DNA of 64,000 nucleotides from Planctomycetota bacterium (GCA_003388505.1 QQVO01000015.1:186001-250000); one strand, 5' to 3'; positions 51,232 to 61,698 are shown, numbered from the stretch's first letter. Notes: generated from the letters alone by a model not told the origin. Program-made: numbers and translations.

Positions 51232-52329
51232 ATGCATGAGTGGGACGCAGAAGCGATGCAATGCTTGAAAATGGCTGTCATCGGCGTGGGCGCTCTGGGC
51301 CGTCACCACGCACGGATTCTCTCGCAAATCGAGAACATTGACCTCGTCGCCGTCGCCGACCCGAACGAGCAACAGGGGCGCAGCGTCGCCGAGACCAGCG
51401 GTTGTGAGTGGACGGCCGACTATCGTGAACTGATCGGCCGCGTCGACGCAGCCAGCATCGTGGTGCCGACGTTCCTGCATCGCCCCGTCGCCGCCGAGTT
51501 TCTGCAAGCCGGCGTCCCGGTGCTGATCGAAAAGCCGCTCGCCGGGAACGTTCCTGACGGTGAAGCCCTGGTCGAGCTGGCGGCGGAAAAATCGGTTGCG
51601 CTTCAGGTGGGGCACGTCGAACGATTCAACCCGACGTTTCAGAAGCTGCAAGCGGTCACCGGCGCGGCAAAATACATCCGCGCGGAACGGCTGAGCCCTT
51701 ATGCGTTTCGCTCGATGGACATCGGAGCGGTCCACGACCTGATGATCCACGACATCGATCTTGTTCTGGCGCTCGCTCGTTCGCCCGTCGACCGCGTTGA
51801 GGCTTTCGGAGCCAGCATCGTCGGCGGCTGTGAGGACGCGGTCCAGGCCCGGCTGGTGTTTGAAAACGGCTGCATCGCCGACCTGACGGCCAACCGCGTC
51901 TGTCCGCAACCACGCCGCACACTTCAAGTCTGGTCCGACACGGGGTGTATCGACGCCGACTTGCACCAGCGAAAGATTACGGAGTTTCGTCCCGGCGCCG
52001 CGCTGCTGGCCGGCGAACTCCCCTACGACCTGGCCATGCAGCCCGGCGCCGAGATCGCCTCGCTCAAGCAGCAGATCTTTGAGCGGTTCATAACCATCAC
52101 GGAGACGGACGCCGCCGCGGACGACGCCCTGACCGCGGAACTGGCCAGCTTTGCCGCCTCGGTGCGGCACGGAACCACTCCGGCGGTGGACGGCGCCCAG
52201 GCCCTCGCCGCACTGCGGATTGCCGGCAGAGTTGTCGAATCGGTTCAGAACCATCGCTGGGACGGCGCGGCCGACGGTCGGATCGGACCGCACGCCCACG
52301 CGATCCACACCAAGCGGCGGGCGGCCTGA
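51232..52329 (+). CDS. Gfo/Idh/MocA oxidoreductase next to lpxA
   Basis: 365 residues; the start at 51232 is tentative, as M9 (51256) or M14 (51271) fit the conserved start KMAVIGVGALGRHHARIL better. The Rossmann motif is VIGVGALGRHH, then VAVADPN, IVVPTFLHRPVA and the EKP motif VLIEKPLAGN. HVERFNPTF and DLMIHDIDLVLAL follow. The pattern matches the clade related to UDP-GlcNAc 3-dehydrogenases such as GnnA, which supply 3-amino sugars for lipid A. Directly following lpxA supports that role. No aminotransferase (GnnB) is adjacent, so the product is uncertain. Confidence 0.85.
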   Translation: MHEWDAEAMQCLKMAVIGVGALGRHHARILSQIENIDLVAVADPNEQQGRSVAETSGCEWTADYRELIGRVDAASIVVPTFLHRPVAAEFLQAGVPVLIEKPLAGNVPDGEALVELAAEKSVALQVGHVERFNPTFQKLQAVTGAAKYIRAERLSPYAFRSMDIGAVHDLMIHDIDLVLALARSPVDRVEAFGASIVGGCEDAVQARLVFENGCIADLTANRVCPQPRRTLQVWSDTGCIDADLHQRKITEFRPGAALLAGELPYDLAMQPGAEIASLKQQIFERFITITETDAAADDALTAELASFAASVRHGTTPAVDGAQALAALRIAGRVVESVQNHRWDGAADGRIGPHAHAIHTKRRAA

Positions 52330-52633
52330 AGACTCGCAGCGATAGGGTTACTGACACGGATTCGCTGGTCGAGTGCGGCCTGAGTTGGAACAAGCGTCAG
52401 CGCCCTCGAGCCCTGGATCAACCGCCTACTGGTGGGTGGTGGCGGGCGTCGGTTAGACTGCCGGTTTGTCAATTCAGATTCCTGGGGTTGAGCGGTTCTC
52501 ACGGGAGCACGCATCCGGCGGGGTTTGGTGTGGTCTTGCGGACCTGCCGAACGGACAATAACGCCCTGACAGGGCACTCCGTCCCGGCGCGAACTCCAGA
52601 TGTTGGCCCCATTGGCGAGGAGTTGCTGCGCGC
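52330..52633. other. Gap upstream of purA
   Basis: 304 bp, no gene. It holds copy 3 of the dispersed element (52458-52579, reversed). A GAGGAG Shine-Dalgarno lies about 11 bases ahead of the purA start. Confidence 0.5.
52458..52579 (-). repeat. ~120-bp dispersed element, copy 3 (reverse orientation)
   Basis: On the minus strand it reads GAGTGCCCTGTCAGGGCG, ends AATCTGAATTGACAAACC then GGCAG, and contains GTGCTCCCGTGAGAACCG. It shares the first 16 and last ~52 bases with copy 1. The block GCCCTGACAGGGC (52563-52575) is a perfect palindrome. It lies in the purA 5' region, so this copy is not attached to a stop codon. Confidence 0.78.
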
Positions 52634-53914
52634 ATGTCGGTCACTGCTGTCGTCGGTCTCCAATGGGGGGACGAAGCGAAGGGAAAGATTGTCGATCTGC
52701 TCACCGAAGACCACGAGATCATCGTGCGGTATCTCGGGGGCAACAACGCCGGCCACACCGTGGTCGTCCGGGGAGAGAAGTACAAGCTCTCACTGCTCCC
52801 GTCGGGAATTCTTCACCCGGGGAAGACGTCGGTGATTGCGGCCGGCGTCGTCATCAACCCGCGTGCACTGCTTGAGGAGATGGACAGCCTCACAGCCCGC
52901 GGGGTCAAGGTTGACGACAACCTGCTCATCAGCGATCGAGCGCATCTCGTGATGCCGTGGCATCCCGCGGAGGAGGCGGTGCTGGAACAACTGCGCGGCG
53001 GCGATGCAATCGGCACGACGATGCGCGGGATCGGGACCTGCTACCGGGACAAGATCGGTCGCACGCACGCCATCCGCCTGGGCGACCTGATGCGTCCGGA
53101 CGTGTTCCGCAAGAAAGTCGCCGACGTGTCGGAGCAGAAGCTGGCAGTGCTGAAGGCCCTCGACCCCGCCTCGCCGCCGCTCGATCCGCAGCAGATCGTC
53201 AGTGAATACGAAGAGTACGCCGCCCGGCTCAGACCGCACGTGATCGACACAACTCCCGTGCTTCACCGGGCGATCCGTGAAGGAATCAGCATGCTGTTCG
53301 AAGGAGCGCAGGGCAGCCTCCTCGACATCGACCACGGGACGTTTCCGTTCGTCACCTCATCCAACAGTTCGGGCTGCGGCATCCATGCCGGCAGCGGAGT
53401 CCCGGAGCGGGCCATCGACAAGATGATCGGGGTCGTCAAGGCTTACACAACGCGCGTCGGCGGGGGGCCCTGCCCCACCGAACTCGACAATGAGATCGGC
53501 CAGCATATCCGCGATGAGGGAAATGAGTACGGCACGGTGACCGGCCGCCCGCGACGCTGCGGCTGGTTCGACGCGGTCGCTACGGCCTACGGCGCACGAA
53601 TCAGCGGCGTTGACACGCTGGCCATCATGTTGCTCGATGTTCTCAGCAAACTGGACGAGGTCAAGATTTGCGAGGCTTATGAAATCGACGGCGAGCGCAC
53701 AACCGATTTCCCCAGCCACGCCGCAGACCTGGCTCGCGCGCAGCCCGTCTACCGGACGCTCCCCGGCTGGAAGCGCGACATTACCCAGGCTCGCAAGTTG
53801 GCTGACCTTCCGCCGGAAGCCCGGGCGTACGTGGACGCCGTGAGCCGCCTGCTGGAGTGCTCCGTCGAATTTATTTCCGTCGGGCCGGACCGGGTGCAGA
53901 CGGTCACCGCCTGA
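52634..53914 (+). CDS. purA: Adenylosuccinate synthase
   Basis: 426 residues. [20 protein letters not shown] carries the GTP loop (GDEAKGK, where the common form is GDEGKGK), then [64 protein letters not shown] and [15 protein letters not shown]. The enzyme joins aspartate and IMP using GTP, the first step to AMP. It is cytosolic. It stands alone. Confidence 0.96.
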   Translation: MSVTAVVGLQWGDEAKGKIVDLLTEDHEIIVRYLGGNNAGHTVVVRGEKYKLSLLPSGILHPGKTSVIAAGVVINPRALLEEMDSLTARGVKVDDNLLISDRAHLVMPWHPAEEAVLEQLRGGDAIGTTMRGIGTCYRDKIGRTHAIRLGDLMRPDVFRKKVADVSEQKLAVLKALDPASPPLDPQQIVSEYEEYAARLRPHVIDTTPVLHRAIREGISMLFEGAQGSLLDIDHGTFPFVTSSNSSGCGIHAGSGVPERAIDKMIGVVKAYTTRVGGGPCPTELDNEIGQHIRDEGNEYGTVTGRPRRCGWFDAVATAYGARISGVDTLAIMLLDVLSKLDEVKICEAYEIDGERTTDFPSHAADLARAQPVYRTLPGWKRDITQARKLADLPPEARAYVDAVSRLLECSVEFISVGPDRVQTVTA

Positions 53915-54034
53915 ACTCTCTGCAGCGGCTGCCGGAGCCGGCTGTGTTGACGTTGGGACCGGAATGCGCGAGCATATCGATTGATGTGATCTTTCCTGGT
54001 CGAGTTCTCGACATTCAATCGCAGTGAAGCCGCA

Positions 54035-55825
54035 ATGAGACGCATCCGTGTCTTCTTGAAGTCGGCGGCCTTCTTCAGCGTCGGCGTAGCGCTTTTCGTG
54101 GTCATCTTTCGGCTGGAAAAGGACCGGCCGATGATGATGCTGCAACGCGCCGGCGCGACGATGTTGACGAACCAGCGAGGGGAGACGTTCTCGCTTTCGC
54201 TCTCGGGGGAGGAGGCGGGCGACGCCGAACTCCGGCACGCGGCGAAGATCAAAACACTCACCAGAGTGAACCTGGCCGGCAGTCACGTCACGGCCGAGGG
54301 CATCGCTTCTCTGAAGTCGCTGCAATCGCTGGAGGAACTTGACATCAGCGAGACGCCGTACGCGGACGGCGCGCTGGCGGTTGTCGCGCAATTCCCGGCT
54401 CTCAGGACGCTCCATGTACGGCGCTGCGACTGGCTGGATGACGCCGATCTGTCCGGACTGGCGGGCGCGAAATCGCTTGAACAGCTCGTTGTGCTGGACA
54501 GTCCGATTACGGATCGCGGCCTGTCGGAGTTGGGGAACTTGCGACGGCTGACTCACCTGTGGTTGAGCAGTTGTGAACAAATCACAGACGACGGAATCGC
54601 CCACCTGGACGGACTCTCGCGGCTCGAGCAGATTTCGCTGGACGGCTGTTCCCGCGTGACCGTCGATTCGTTGTGGCGACTGGCGGAGCATCCGGCGATC
54701 GAGGGGATTTCGATCAACGACGTGCCCGTTGATCGAGTCGGCATCAGTCGGTTCACGACCGCGTTTCCCGCAATTCAGATTTCACTGACCGAGCTGGACG
54801 CCACGGATCTGGAGCCGATCAGTCGCCTGGGCGCGACCGTGCTGTTGAATCACAACTTCGAATGCGACTCGATCCGTATCGACGGCCGTGCGCCGGGCAG
54901 AGTTCGTGATGCCGACTTGCCGGACGGTGCGCGGGCCACGTCGGACGGTTTTCGAGAGTTCGTCGTCCCCCCGCGAGTTCCGGAGACCGGGGTGGACTTA
55001 TCGGACGTCGCGCTGATCGCGGAGATTGCCGACGTCGCCCCCGGGGTGCGACGTCTCGAACTGCGAGACGTATCGCTGGATGTCCAAGACCTGGAAGATT
55101 TGGCGCTGCTGGAGAGGCTCGAATTCCTGGCTTTGGACGCTATCGACGCTCCGCTGGAGGAACTCAATATTTCAGCCCAATCGCCGCGGTTGCGGGCGAT
55201 TTCCTTGTCGAACGTCAAGGTGCCCGAGCCTTGTTTGCGGATGTTGTCCGAGAACGCCGGGATTACTCATCTCGAACTGCATGATGTTGCATTGTCGCCG
55301 CCGGAGTTTTCTTTGATCACGAAGGCTCCCAATCTGGAGAGGGTTTCGATCCGGGCGGCCAGCCATCCGCAGGAGTGTTTGTCCGTGCTGGGTCAGGCTT
55401 CAAGTCTGCAGGCATTACAGATTATCGGTCGTCTTCCCGATGAGGGACTGCCATGGCTCGCCGACCTCGATCACCTCATCGTGCTGCGGCTCCACGCCGG
55501 CAACTTGTCCCTGCAGGCCTGTCGCGATGCCGCCAGCGCTTTGCAGTTGGAGGCCATCAGCCTGAACCACCTGACAATCGAGAATGAGGGGTTTCGGGAG
55601 CTGGCAGGTCTTCCGGCCCTCAACAGCGTCTACCTTCACAACTGCCGATACGACGGGCGAGACCTGCAGTTGCTGCGGAACGCGCGGCCTGACGTTCTCG
55701 TCTTTTCGAATACTCGCCGGGAAGGGGAGCGCGTAAGCCCGAGTCCGATGATGCCGGTGAGCGGGCGTTCGTTCGATTCCACCTCACGACTGTTCTACGA
55801 CGTGGAGTGGCGCGGCGGGAATTGA
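54035..55825 (+). CDS. Membrane-anchored leucine-rich-repeat protein
   Basis: 596 residues from the ATG at 54035. One N-terminal TM or signal-anchor helix (about 9-25, SAAFFSVGVALFVVIFRL). The rest is RI-like and irregular leucine-rich repeats, from LTRVNLAGSHVTAEGIASLK and LEELDISETPYADGALAVV to LTHLWLSSCEQITDDGIAHL, and again in the last third. A central section (~250-330) has no repeats. It is expected to display the LRR surface outside the cytoplasm. It is the second LRR protein in the window (cf. 18212). The partner is unknown. Confidence 0.8.
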   Translation: MRRIRVFLKSAAFFSVGVALFVVIFRLEKDRPMMMLQRAGATMLTNQRGETFSLSLSGEEAGDAELRHAAKIKTLTRVNLAGSHVTAEGIASLKSLQSLEELDISETPYADGALAVVAQFPALRTLHVRRCDWLDDADLSGLAGAKSLEQLVVLDSPITDRGLSELGNLRRLTHLWLSSCEQITDDGIAHLDGLSRLEQISLDGCSRVTVDSLWRLAEHPAIEGISINDVPVDRVGISRFTTAFPAIQISLTELDATDLEPISRLGATVLLNHNFECDSIRIDGRAPGRVRDADLPDGARATSDGFREFVVPPRVPETGVDLSDVALIAEIADVAPGVRRLELRDVSLDVQDLEDLALLERLEFLALDAIDAPLEELNISAQSPRLRAISLSNVKVPEPCLRMLSENAGITHLELHDVALSPPEFSLITKAPNLERVSIRAASHPQECLSVLGQASSLQALQIIGRLPDEGLPWLADLDHLIVLRLHAGNLSLQACRDAASALQLEAISLNHLTIENEGFRELAGLPALNSVYLHNCRYDGRDLQLLRNARPDVLVFSNTRREGERVSPSPMMPVSGRSFDSTSRLFYDVEWRGGN

Positions 55826-55997
55826 AGGATGGAATGCTCGTGGAAGTCTCACTACGACCTCGGTGCGACATCGCAGCGACGGCTTCTCGGGTCACAGATG
55901 TGGGACACGAACAACAAAGACGCGCTCACAGAGTTGCGCGCAGCCGCCTATAAGCGGCGCGTGACGCGCTCGTCGCAAGCCTTTGGTCGATCTGGCG

Positions 55998-56378
55998 CTA
56001 TGTCGGTGCTTCTGTCGGAAACCCCTCATCGTTCCAGGCGCGCCAGCCGCCGTCCATCGAGATGACGTTTGTGTAGCCCATTCGGGTCAACGCGTCCGCA
56101 GCAAGGGCGGAACGGTATCCGCCGCCGCAGTACAGGACGAGCGGGGTCGACGGATCGGGAAAGGCCGCCTCGATATCCCGCTCGATGACGCCCTTTCCCA
56201 AGTGAACGGCGCCGGGAATTCGCCCCCGCGCGAACTCACTCTCTTCGCGGACATCGATCAAGCCGAACTCTTCGCCGGCGTCCAGCCGCGCTTTCACGTC
56301 CTGGACGGTGCACTCCTGAACGCGCGAACGGGCCTCGTTGACAAGTTTTACGAACTTCTGCGAATGCTGTTTGGCCAC
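55998..56378 (-). CDS. Rhodanese-like domain protein
   Basis: 126 residues from a GTG at 56378 with GGAG 7 bases upstream. Single rhodanese domain: FGLIDVREESEFARGRIPGAVHLGKG, active-site loop LYCGGGYRSALAADALTRMGYTNV with the catalytic Cys, and MDGGWRAW. It moves sulfane sulfur between carriers, in the cytoplasm. The active-site loop CGGGYR is close to the GlpE/PspE type. It lies 105 bp downstream of the pheT stop on the same strand. Confidence 0.92.
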   Translation of the reverse strand: MAKQHSQKFVKLVNEARSRVQECTVQDVKARLDAGEEFGLIDVREESEFARGRIPGAVHLGKGVIERDIEAAFPDPSTPLVLYCGGGYRSALAADALTRMGYTNVISMDGGWRAWNDEGFPTEAPT

Positions 56379-56483
56379 AGCCGAGTCTCCTCGAGAATGA
56401 TCGCGTCGATTGACGCGGGAAGTCTGAAACCGCACGCAGGCAGCCGCCCCCGGTTGAGGAAATCGCGACCGATTCGCTGCAGG

Positions 56484-58508
56484 CTACCGCAAGACGGCCC
56501 CGAGTCGCTTTCCGCACGCCTCCACGATCGCTTGTTGATCCGCGTCAACTTCCTCGTTCGTCAACGTTCGATCCCCCGCGCGATACAACATCGACAACAC
56601 GTAGGACTTCTTCCCTGCCGGAATATGCTTGCCCCGGTACTGCTCCACGAACTCCACAGCTTCGAGATGCGCCCCACCGCTTTCCCGCACGACCTGCTCC
56701 AACTCGCTCCACGTGACTTTTTCGTCGAGGACAAAGTTCAGGTCACGCGAGATCGCCGGCTGCTCCGGGACCGGGCGGGCCTGGCCGATCAAGTCGGCGA
56801 AGTGGTGCAGCGGTTGCAGGTTGATTTCACAAACGCACACTTCGTCGCGGAGCTTGAGATCCTTCACACCTTCGGCGGCCGGGTCGAGTTCGCCCAGCCA
56901 CCCCCAGAACTCGCCGTTCAGGAATAATTCGGCGCCGCGTCCCGCCTGGAACTGCGGCACATCGGCCGGCGCGACTGTGACGGCCGAATGCGGACAGATG
57001 GAGTGGGCGGCGGCGTCGATGACTCCCCGCATGTCGGCAAACGAACGGCCCCCCACGAAAGCCAAACGGCGAGGTTGAGAGGCCGGATCGGCCGGGGCTG
57101 CGCCGAGATACGCGCGAGCGATTTCGAACAGTTCCGCATTCACGTTGCCGCGACGCGAGTTTTCGGCACGAGCGGCGATGAGGCCGGGAACCAGACTCTG
57201 CCGCAACTCGTCCCCGTAGTCGCCCGCAGCCGGGGTGATCTTCAATTGAGGGGCGTCGGGATGCGGAGTGAAGATTCCCCGCGTCTCTTCCGTCACGAAC
57301 GAAAACGTGATCGCTTCATGAAAACCGGCGGCCGTGAGAACGGAACGCAATCGCTCGTCGATCCGCTCTTCCAACGAGGGAGTCCGCGCCACGATCGGAA
57401 TCGGGCGGTCTTCCGGAATCTGATCATATCCGTGGATTCTGGCGACCTCTTCGATCAGATCGATCTCGCGGGTCAGATCCCTGCGCCAAGCGGGCGGCCG
57501 GAAGTCCGCAGACTCCGACTTCGCCTGCCCGACCTGTTCCACTCCGAGCCGGGTCAGGATCGCCTGCACTTTATCGGCCGAAACATCGATTCCAAGCACG
57601 CGGGATGTCTGGGAGAAGCGGTATGTGATGGGCGCGGGTTCCCATTCCCGAATTGTTCCCGCCAGGACCGATCCCTCCAGCAGTTCGCCGCCGGCCGTCT
57701 GGAGAATCAATTCGCAACAGCGGCGGCTCGCCCAGTCCAACTGTCGATCATTGACTTTCCGCTCAAACCGGTAGGACGACGGGCTGTGCAGTTTGAGCGA
57801 TCTGGCGGTGTGGTGAATTGACAACGGCTGGAAGTTGGCCGTTTCGATCAGCAGATCGGCCGTCTCCTCGCTGATCTCGGTTTCCGCTCCGCCCATCACG
57901 CCGCCGATGGCGACGGGATGCCGGTCGTCAGCGATGACGCACATTTCTGGATCGAGACGGTACTCCCGGTGATCGATCGCCTGCAGCGACTCCCCCTCCC
58001 GAGCGCGGCGGACGACAATCCGGCGACCGGAGAGTTTGTTGAAGTCGAACGCATGCAGCGGCTGGCCGCACTCCATCAGCACGTAATTCGTTGCATCGAC
58101 AACGTTGTTCACCGGCGCGATGCCGATCGCCCGCAACCGGTCCTGCATCCAGTCGGGGCTCGGCCCGATCTTCACGCCGCGGATGACCCGCGCGATGTAG
58201 GCGGGGCAAAGGTCTTCGCATTCGATCGACACCGACGTGACGTCGGACGTTGTTCCGCCTGAAGTCTCCGGTTGAGCCTCGGGAATTGTGATCGGGCGGG
58301 CGGTCAGCACGCCGGCTTCTCGCGCCACGCCGATGTGCCCCAGGCAGTCGGGACGATTGCTCGTGACCTCCAGGTCGAGCACCGTGTCGTTCTGGAGGAC
58401 GTCGATCGATTCGAGGTTCAGTCCCGACATCGTCAGCCGGTCGGCGAGTTCTTCCGCCGGCAGGTCGAGCGACACGTAATCTGCGAGCCAGTTCCAACTG
58501 ACGTTCAT
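56484..58508 (-). CDS. pheT: Phenylalanine--tRNA ligase beta subunit, short form
   Basis: 674 residues. It has SWNWLADYVSLDLPAEELAD, then goes directly to DLEVTSNRPDCLGHIGVARE at about residue 46. The ~110-residue EMAPII tRNA-binding domain that follows the N-terminus in most bacterial PheT (about 795 residues) is absent. The B3/B4 editing domain (PVNNVVDATNYVLMECGQPLHAFD, AIGGVMGGAETEIS), the B5 region (WRRDLTREIDLIEEVARIHGY), the catalytic-like core (RRGNVNAELFEIARAYLG) and the C-terminal anticodon-type FDX domain (PAISRDLNFVLDE) are present. It pairs with PheS encoded at 62496 on the other strand; the two are normally adjacent in one operon. Confidence 0.93.
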   Translation of the reverse strand: MNVSWNWLADYVSLDLPAEELADRLTMSGLNLESIDVLQNDTVLDLEVTSNRPDCLGHIGVAREAGVLTARPITIPEAQPETSGGTTSDVTSVSIECEDLCPAYIARVIRGVKIGPSPDWMQDRLRAIGIAPVNNVVDATNYVLMECGQPLHAFDFNKLSGRRIVVRRAREGESLQAIDHREYRLDPEMCVIADDRHPVAIGGVMGGAETEISEETADLLIETANFQPLSIHHTARSLKLHSPSSYRFERKVNDRQLDWASRRCCELILQTAGGELLEGSVLAGTIREWEPAPITYRFSQTSRVLGIDVSADKVQAILTRLGVEQVGQAKSESADFRPPAWRRDLTREIDLIEEVARIHGYDQIPEDRPIPIVARTPSLEERIDERLRSVLTAAGFHEAITFSFVTEETRGIFTPHPDAPQLKITPAAGDYGDELRQSLVPGLIAARAENSRRGNVNAELFEIARAYLGAAPADPASQPRRLAFVGGRSFADMRGVIDAAAHSICPHSAVTVAPADVPQFQAGRGAELFLNGEFWGWLGELDPAAEGVKDLKLRDEVCVCEINLQPLHHFADLIGQARPVPEQPAISRDLNFVLDEKVTWSELEQVVRESGGAHLEAVEFVEQYRGKHIPAGKKSYVLSMLYRAGDRTLTNEEVDADQQAIVEACGKRLGAVLR

Positions 58509-58602
58509 AACAAAGCTTCATCCGCGGGATTCACGATCGCGCCGGCCCAGGCGGCGCAGCGTGAGGCGAGACTACCGGTCCCTCTCGCGATCAGCAAGGC
58601 TG

Positions 58603-59454
58603 CTACGCCGAGGGCAATCGGCGGAGCAGTTTTCGAGCGCGGCCTTTCCAGAATTGATGCTTCCGGACGATCGCCCGGGGTCCCCCTTCGAGATCCTGAA
58701 TCAGGCCGTTCAACTGATCCCGCGCCAGTCGCGGCTCGCCGTTGTCCGCGTAAATTGTTGCCAACAGATAGACCCCTTCGGGGTGACGCCAGCGGCGCGT
58801 GTGCTTTTCGAGGTGATCCCGGGCCTGCTCCGTTTGGCCTAGCGCATGGAGGACTTTTCCCTGCAGCAGTGAAACGTCCCCAAACTTGTACGCCGGATCG
58901 GACGCCAGGATGGTTGCCAGCTTCTCCCGCGCCGCCTCCAGCTTTTGCTGGTTGAAGTCGACGCACGCCCCGCCCCAGAGCGCCTGGAGATTCTTGTTGT
59001 CCCTGGCCAGCGCCTTGGCGTAGGCCGCCGCCGCTTCCTCCGTCTGACCGGTCTCCCGCAGGGCGTCTCCCAGTTCGACGTACTGGTGCGCGTTCCCGAT
59101 CTGATTGGCGGCGATTTGCAACCGGTTGATCTCCCGCGACCGCGTCCAGCGATGGAGGAATTTCGGCGGCTTGAGGTCGGACGACGGAAGCCAGCGCGCC
59201 AGCAGGTAGATCACCGGTCCCAGCGGCACGAAAACGATGATCCAGATCCACAGATACCGCTCCGGATCCCGGCGAATGCAGGAGACCGCCATCCAGATCA
59301 TCAGCGGGAGATAGACGATCCACCACCCGCAACTGCACCCCAAGCCGAACAACAGGTCCAGGAGACCGAATTGAACCTCCGGACCGTATGACGGGTCGTA
59401 CGGGTACGGGGCGGCATCCGGTGCGCTTTGTGCCAGCGGAAGCATGACAGTCAA
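58603..59454 (-). CDS. Membrane-anchored TPR protein
   Basis: 283 residues; M4 at 59445 is an alternative start. Hydrophobic helices lie at about 29-55 ([20 protein letters not shown]) and 68-86 ([20 protein letters not shown]), resembling the N-terminal module of many PLDc_N-type membrane proteins. A TPR region follows: [80 protein letters not shown]. It is probably an inner-membrane scaffold with cytoplasmic TPRs. It is upstream of and on the same strand as pheT (94-bp gap). Confidence 0.8.
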   Translation of the reverse strand: MTVMLPLAQSAPDAAPYPYDPSYGPEVQFGLLDLLFGLGCSCGWWIVYLPLMIWMAVSCIRRDPERYLWIWIIVFVPLGPVIYLLARWLPSSDLKPPKFLHRWTRSREINRLQIAANQIGNAHQYVELGDALRETGQTEEAAAAYAKALARDNKNLQALWGGACVDFNQQKLEAAREKLATILASDPAYKFGDVSLLQGKVLHALGQTEQARDHLEKHTRRWRHPEGVYLLATIYADNGEPRLARDQLNGLIQDLEGGPRAIVRKHQFWKGRARKLLRRLPSA

Positions 59455-59636
59455 TCAGCGTGCGAATCAGGAGTCGCGGTCATTCTGACAAACCTGTTTG
59501 CCGTTTGCATCCCGGGCGCCGCGAGGTCGGCGTTGACACGTTCTCCCGGTTGCAGGAATACTTGACGTCCAGAGTGGAGGCTCCGAATCGACTCAAACAC
59601 CAAGAGACTGCGGCGCTGCAGCCAGACAGCCGGCCC

Positions 59637-60893
59637 ATGACCGATCTCGAACAATACTGTCAAACCGTGGGCCGGCAGGCCCGGGAGGCGTCGCGCCTGC
59701 TTGCGACGGCGGGGGGTGACCTGAAGAATGGATGGCTCCGCCTCGCGGCGCAACTGATTCGTGACAGAATTGACGATCTTGTTTCGGGCAATGTGCGGGA
59801 TTTAGAGCAGGCGCCCGAATACGGCCTCGCAGAGGCCGCTGTCGACCGGCTCCGCCTCACTCCGGATCGGATCGAAGGCATCGCGGCCGCGCTGGAGCAG
59901 GTTGCGGCGCTGCCGGACCCCGTCGGTGAAGTGATCGACGGACACGTGCGTCCCAATGGGCTTTCGATCATCCGCCGCCGCGTTCCGCTGGGGGTCGTGT
60001 TCTTCATCTACGAGTCTCGTCCGAACGTCACGGCGGATGCGGCCGCTTTGTGCGTCAAGAGCGGCAACGCCGTCATTTTGCGGGGCGGCAAGGAGGCGCT
60101 GCACAGCAATCTCGCCCTCTACCGCGTGCTGGCCGACGCCCTGCAACAGGCCGGCCTGCCGGAGAACGCCGTCCAGTTGGTCGAGACGACCGACCGCGCC
60201 GCAGTGGGGCACTTTCTGGGGCTCTCGGAATGGATCGACGTTGCGATTCCGCGCGGTGGCAGGTCGCTCATTGAAAGAGTCGCATCGGAAGCCGCGATGC
60301 CGGTTATCAAGCATTTCGACGGCGTCTGTCACGTCTACGTCGACGAGTCGGCCGATCTCGAAATGGCCCGGTCGATCGTCCTCAACGCCAAATGCCAGCG
60401 GCCGGGGGTCTGCAATGCGGCAGAATGCCTGCTCGTGCATGCGGGCATCGCCGATCAGTTCCTGCCCATCATCGGCCCGGCCTTCGACGAAGCCGGCGTG
60501 GAAGTCCGCGGCGACGATCGAGTCTGCCGGGCCCTCCCGACGGCAAGACGTGCGACGGATGAGGATTTTCGGACCGAGTATCTGGCCCTGACGATTTCCG
60601 CGAAGGTCGTCGATTCGCTTGAGGACGCGGTGACTCACATCAACACCTACGGGTCGCATCACACGGATGCGATCATCACATCGGATGTCAGTGCGGCGGA
60701 CCGATTCGTCGGCGGAGTCGACTCGGCGGCCGTCATGGTCAACGCGAGCACTCGGTTCAACGACGGCGGGGAGTTCGGACTGGGAGCGGAAATCGGGATC
60801 AGCACCGACAAGTTTCACGCCCGGGGACCGTGCGGACTGCGGGAGTTGACCAGTTACAAGTACGTCGTGCAGGGACAGGGACAGGTCCGTTGA
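59637..60893 (+). CDS. proA: Glutamate-5-semialdehyde dehydrogenase
   Basis: 418 residues from the ATG at 59637 ([20 protein letters not shown]). [36 protein letters not shown], catalytic C259 in [37 protein letters not shown] and [30 protein letters not shown] are diagnostic. The enzyme reduces gamma-glutamyl phosphate with NADPH for proline synthesis. The partner kinase proB is not in the window. It is divergent from the TPR gene and 102 bp ahead of infC. Confidence 0.97.
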   Translation: MTDLEQYCQTVGRQAREASRLLATAGGDLKNGWLRLAAQLIRDRIDDLVSGNVRDLEQAPEYGLAEAAVDRLRLTPDRIEGIAAALEQVAALPDPVGEVIDGHVRPNGLSIIRRRVPLGVVFFIYESRPNVTADAAALCVKSGNAVILRGGKEALHSNLALYRVLADALQQAGLPENAVQLVETTDRAAVGHFLGLSEWIDVAIPRGGRSLIERVASEAAMPVIKHFDGVCHVYVDESADLEMARSIVLNAKCQRPGVCNAAECLLVHAGIADQFLPIIGPAFDEAGVEVRGDDRVCRALPTARRATDEDFRTEYLALTISAKVVDSLEDAVTHINTYGSHHTDAIITSDVSAADRFVGGVDSAAVMVNASTRFNDGGEFGLGAEIGISTDKFHARGPCGLRELTSYKYVVQGQGQVR

Positions 60894-60995
60894 ACGCATG
60901 AAGTTCTTGACGGCCTGTCCAATTCGGGATACAAGTCAAGCATGTCAGTGGCCGAAAGATCGGCCAGGGAATCTCAGGTTTAGACTGAAGGCGCA

Positions 60996-61520
60996 ATGCG
61001 AGGATCGACCGCACCAGAGCACACTCACAGAATTAACGAGCAGATTCGTCTCAGCCCCATCCGGGTTGTCGACCAGGATGGAGAAATGCTCGGCGTCATT
61101 CCGACGGAAGAGGCGATGGCGATCGCCGGTGAAGCCGGTCTGGATCTCGTCGAGGTCGCGCCCAACGAGCGGCCTCCCGTATGCCGGATTCTGGACTACG
61201 GAAAGTTCAAATACGAGCAGAAAAAGAAGACGTCCAAAGGGCAGAAGACTCACCAGATTCAGGTCAAGGAGATCCGGCTGCGCCCCAAGACCGGCGACCA
61301 CGACATTGAGTTCAAGATCAAGCGGGCCCGGCGGTTCCTCGAACAGCGGGACAAGGTCAAGCTCAACGTGATGTTTCGCGGACGCGAGAACGCTCACCAT
61401 GACCGCGGACGGGAGATGTTGAACCAGATCATCGAGGTGCTTGACGACGTCTCGAAGGTCGAAAAGTTTCCCGGCATGGAAGGTCCGCGGAGCATGAGCG
61501 CCATTCTTGCTCCGAAGTAG
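60996..61520 (+). CDS. infC: Translation initiation factor IF-3
   Basis: 174 residues. It opens with [27 protein letters not shown], then [24 protein letters not shown], the basic linker [22 protein letters not shown], and the C-terminal [22 protein letters not shown]. The ATG at 60996 is used; infC in many bacteria uses rare starts. IF-3 checks the start codon and tRNA in the 30S complex. It starts the classical infC-rpmI-rplT-pheS order that follows. Confidence 0.96.
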   Translation: MRGSTAPEHTHRINEQIRLSPIRVVDQDGEMLGVIPTEEAMAIAGEAGLDLVEVAPNERPPVCRILDYGKFKYEQKKKTSKGQKTHQIQVKEIRLRPKTGDHDIEFKIKRARRFLEQRDKVKLNVMFRGRENAHHDRGREMLNQIIEVLDDVSKVEKFPGMEGPRSMSAILAPK

Positions 61521-61581
61521 CCGCTCTTCGGCGGACGATGTTTCTTCGCCTGCGGAATTCCGGGATTTCCGTCGGGCGTGC

Positions 61582-61611
61582 TGGAATCGCAATGGCGGTT
61601 CTGACTATACT
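61582..61611 (+). promoter_or_regulatory. Putative promoter before rpmI
   Basis: TGGAAT at 61582-61587, an 18-bp spacer, and TATACT at 61606-61611, 88 bp before the rpmI start. Only the -10 is good. Confidence 0.35.
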
Positions 61612-61698
61612 CCGCGTTTCCTGACCGGTCCGCGCCCTGACGAGTGTGGAGCGGTTTCGAGTCAAAGAACGTGCACTCCCGCTGAAGATCGGTCGGCC

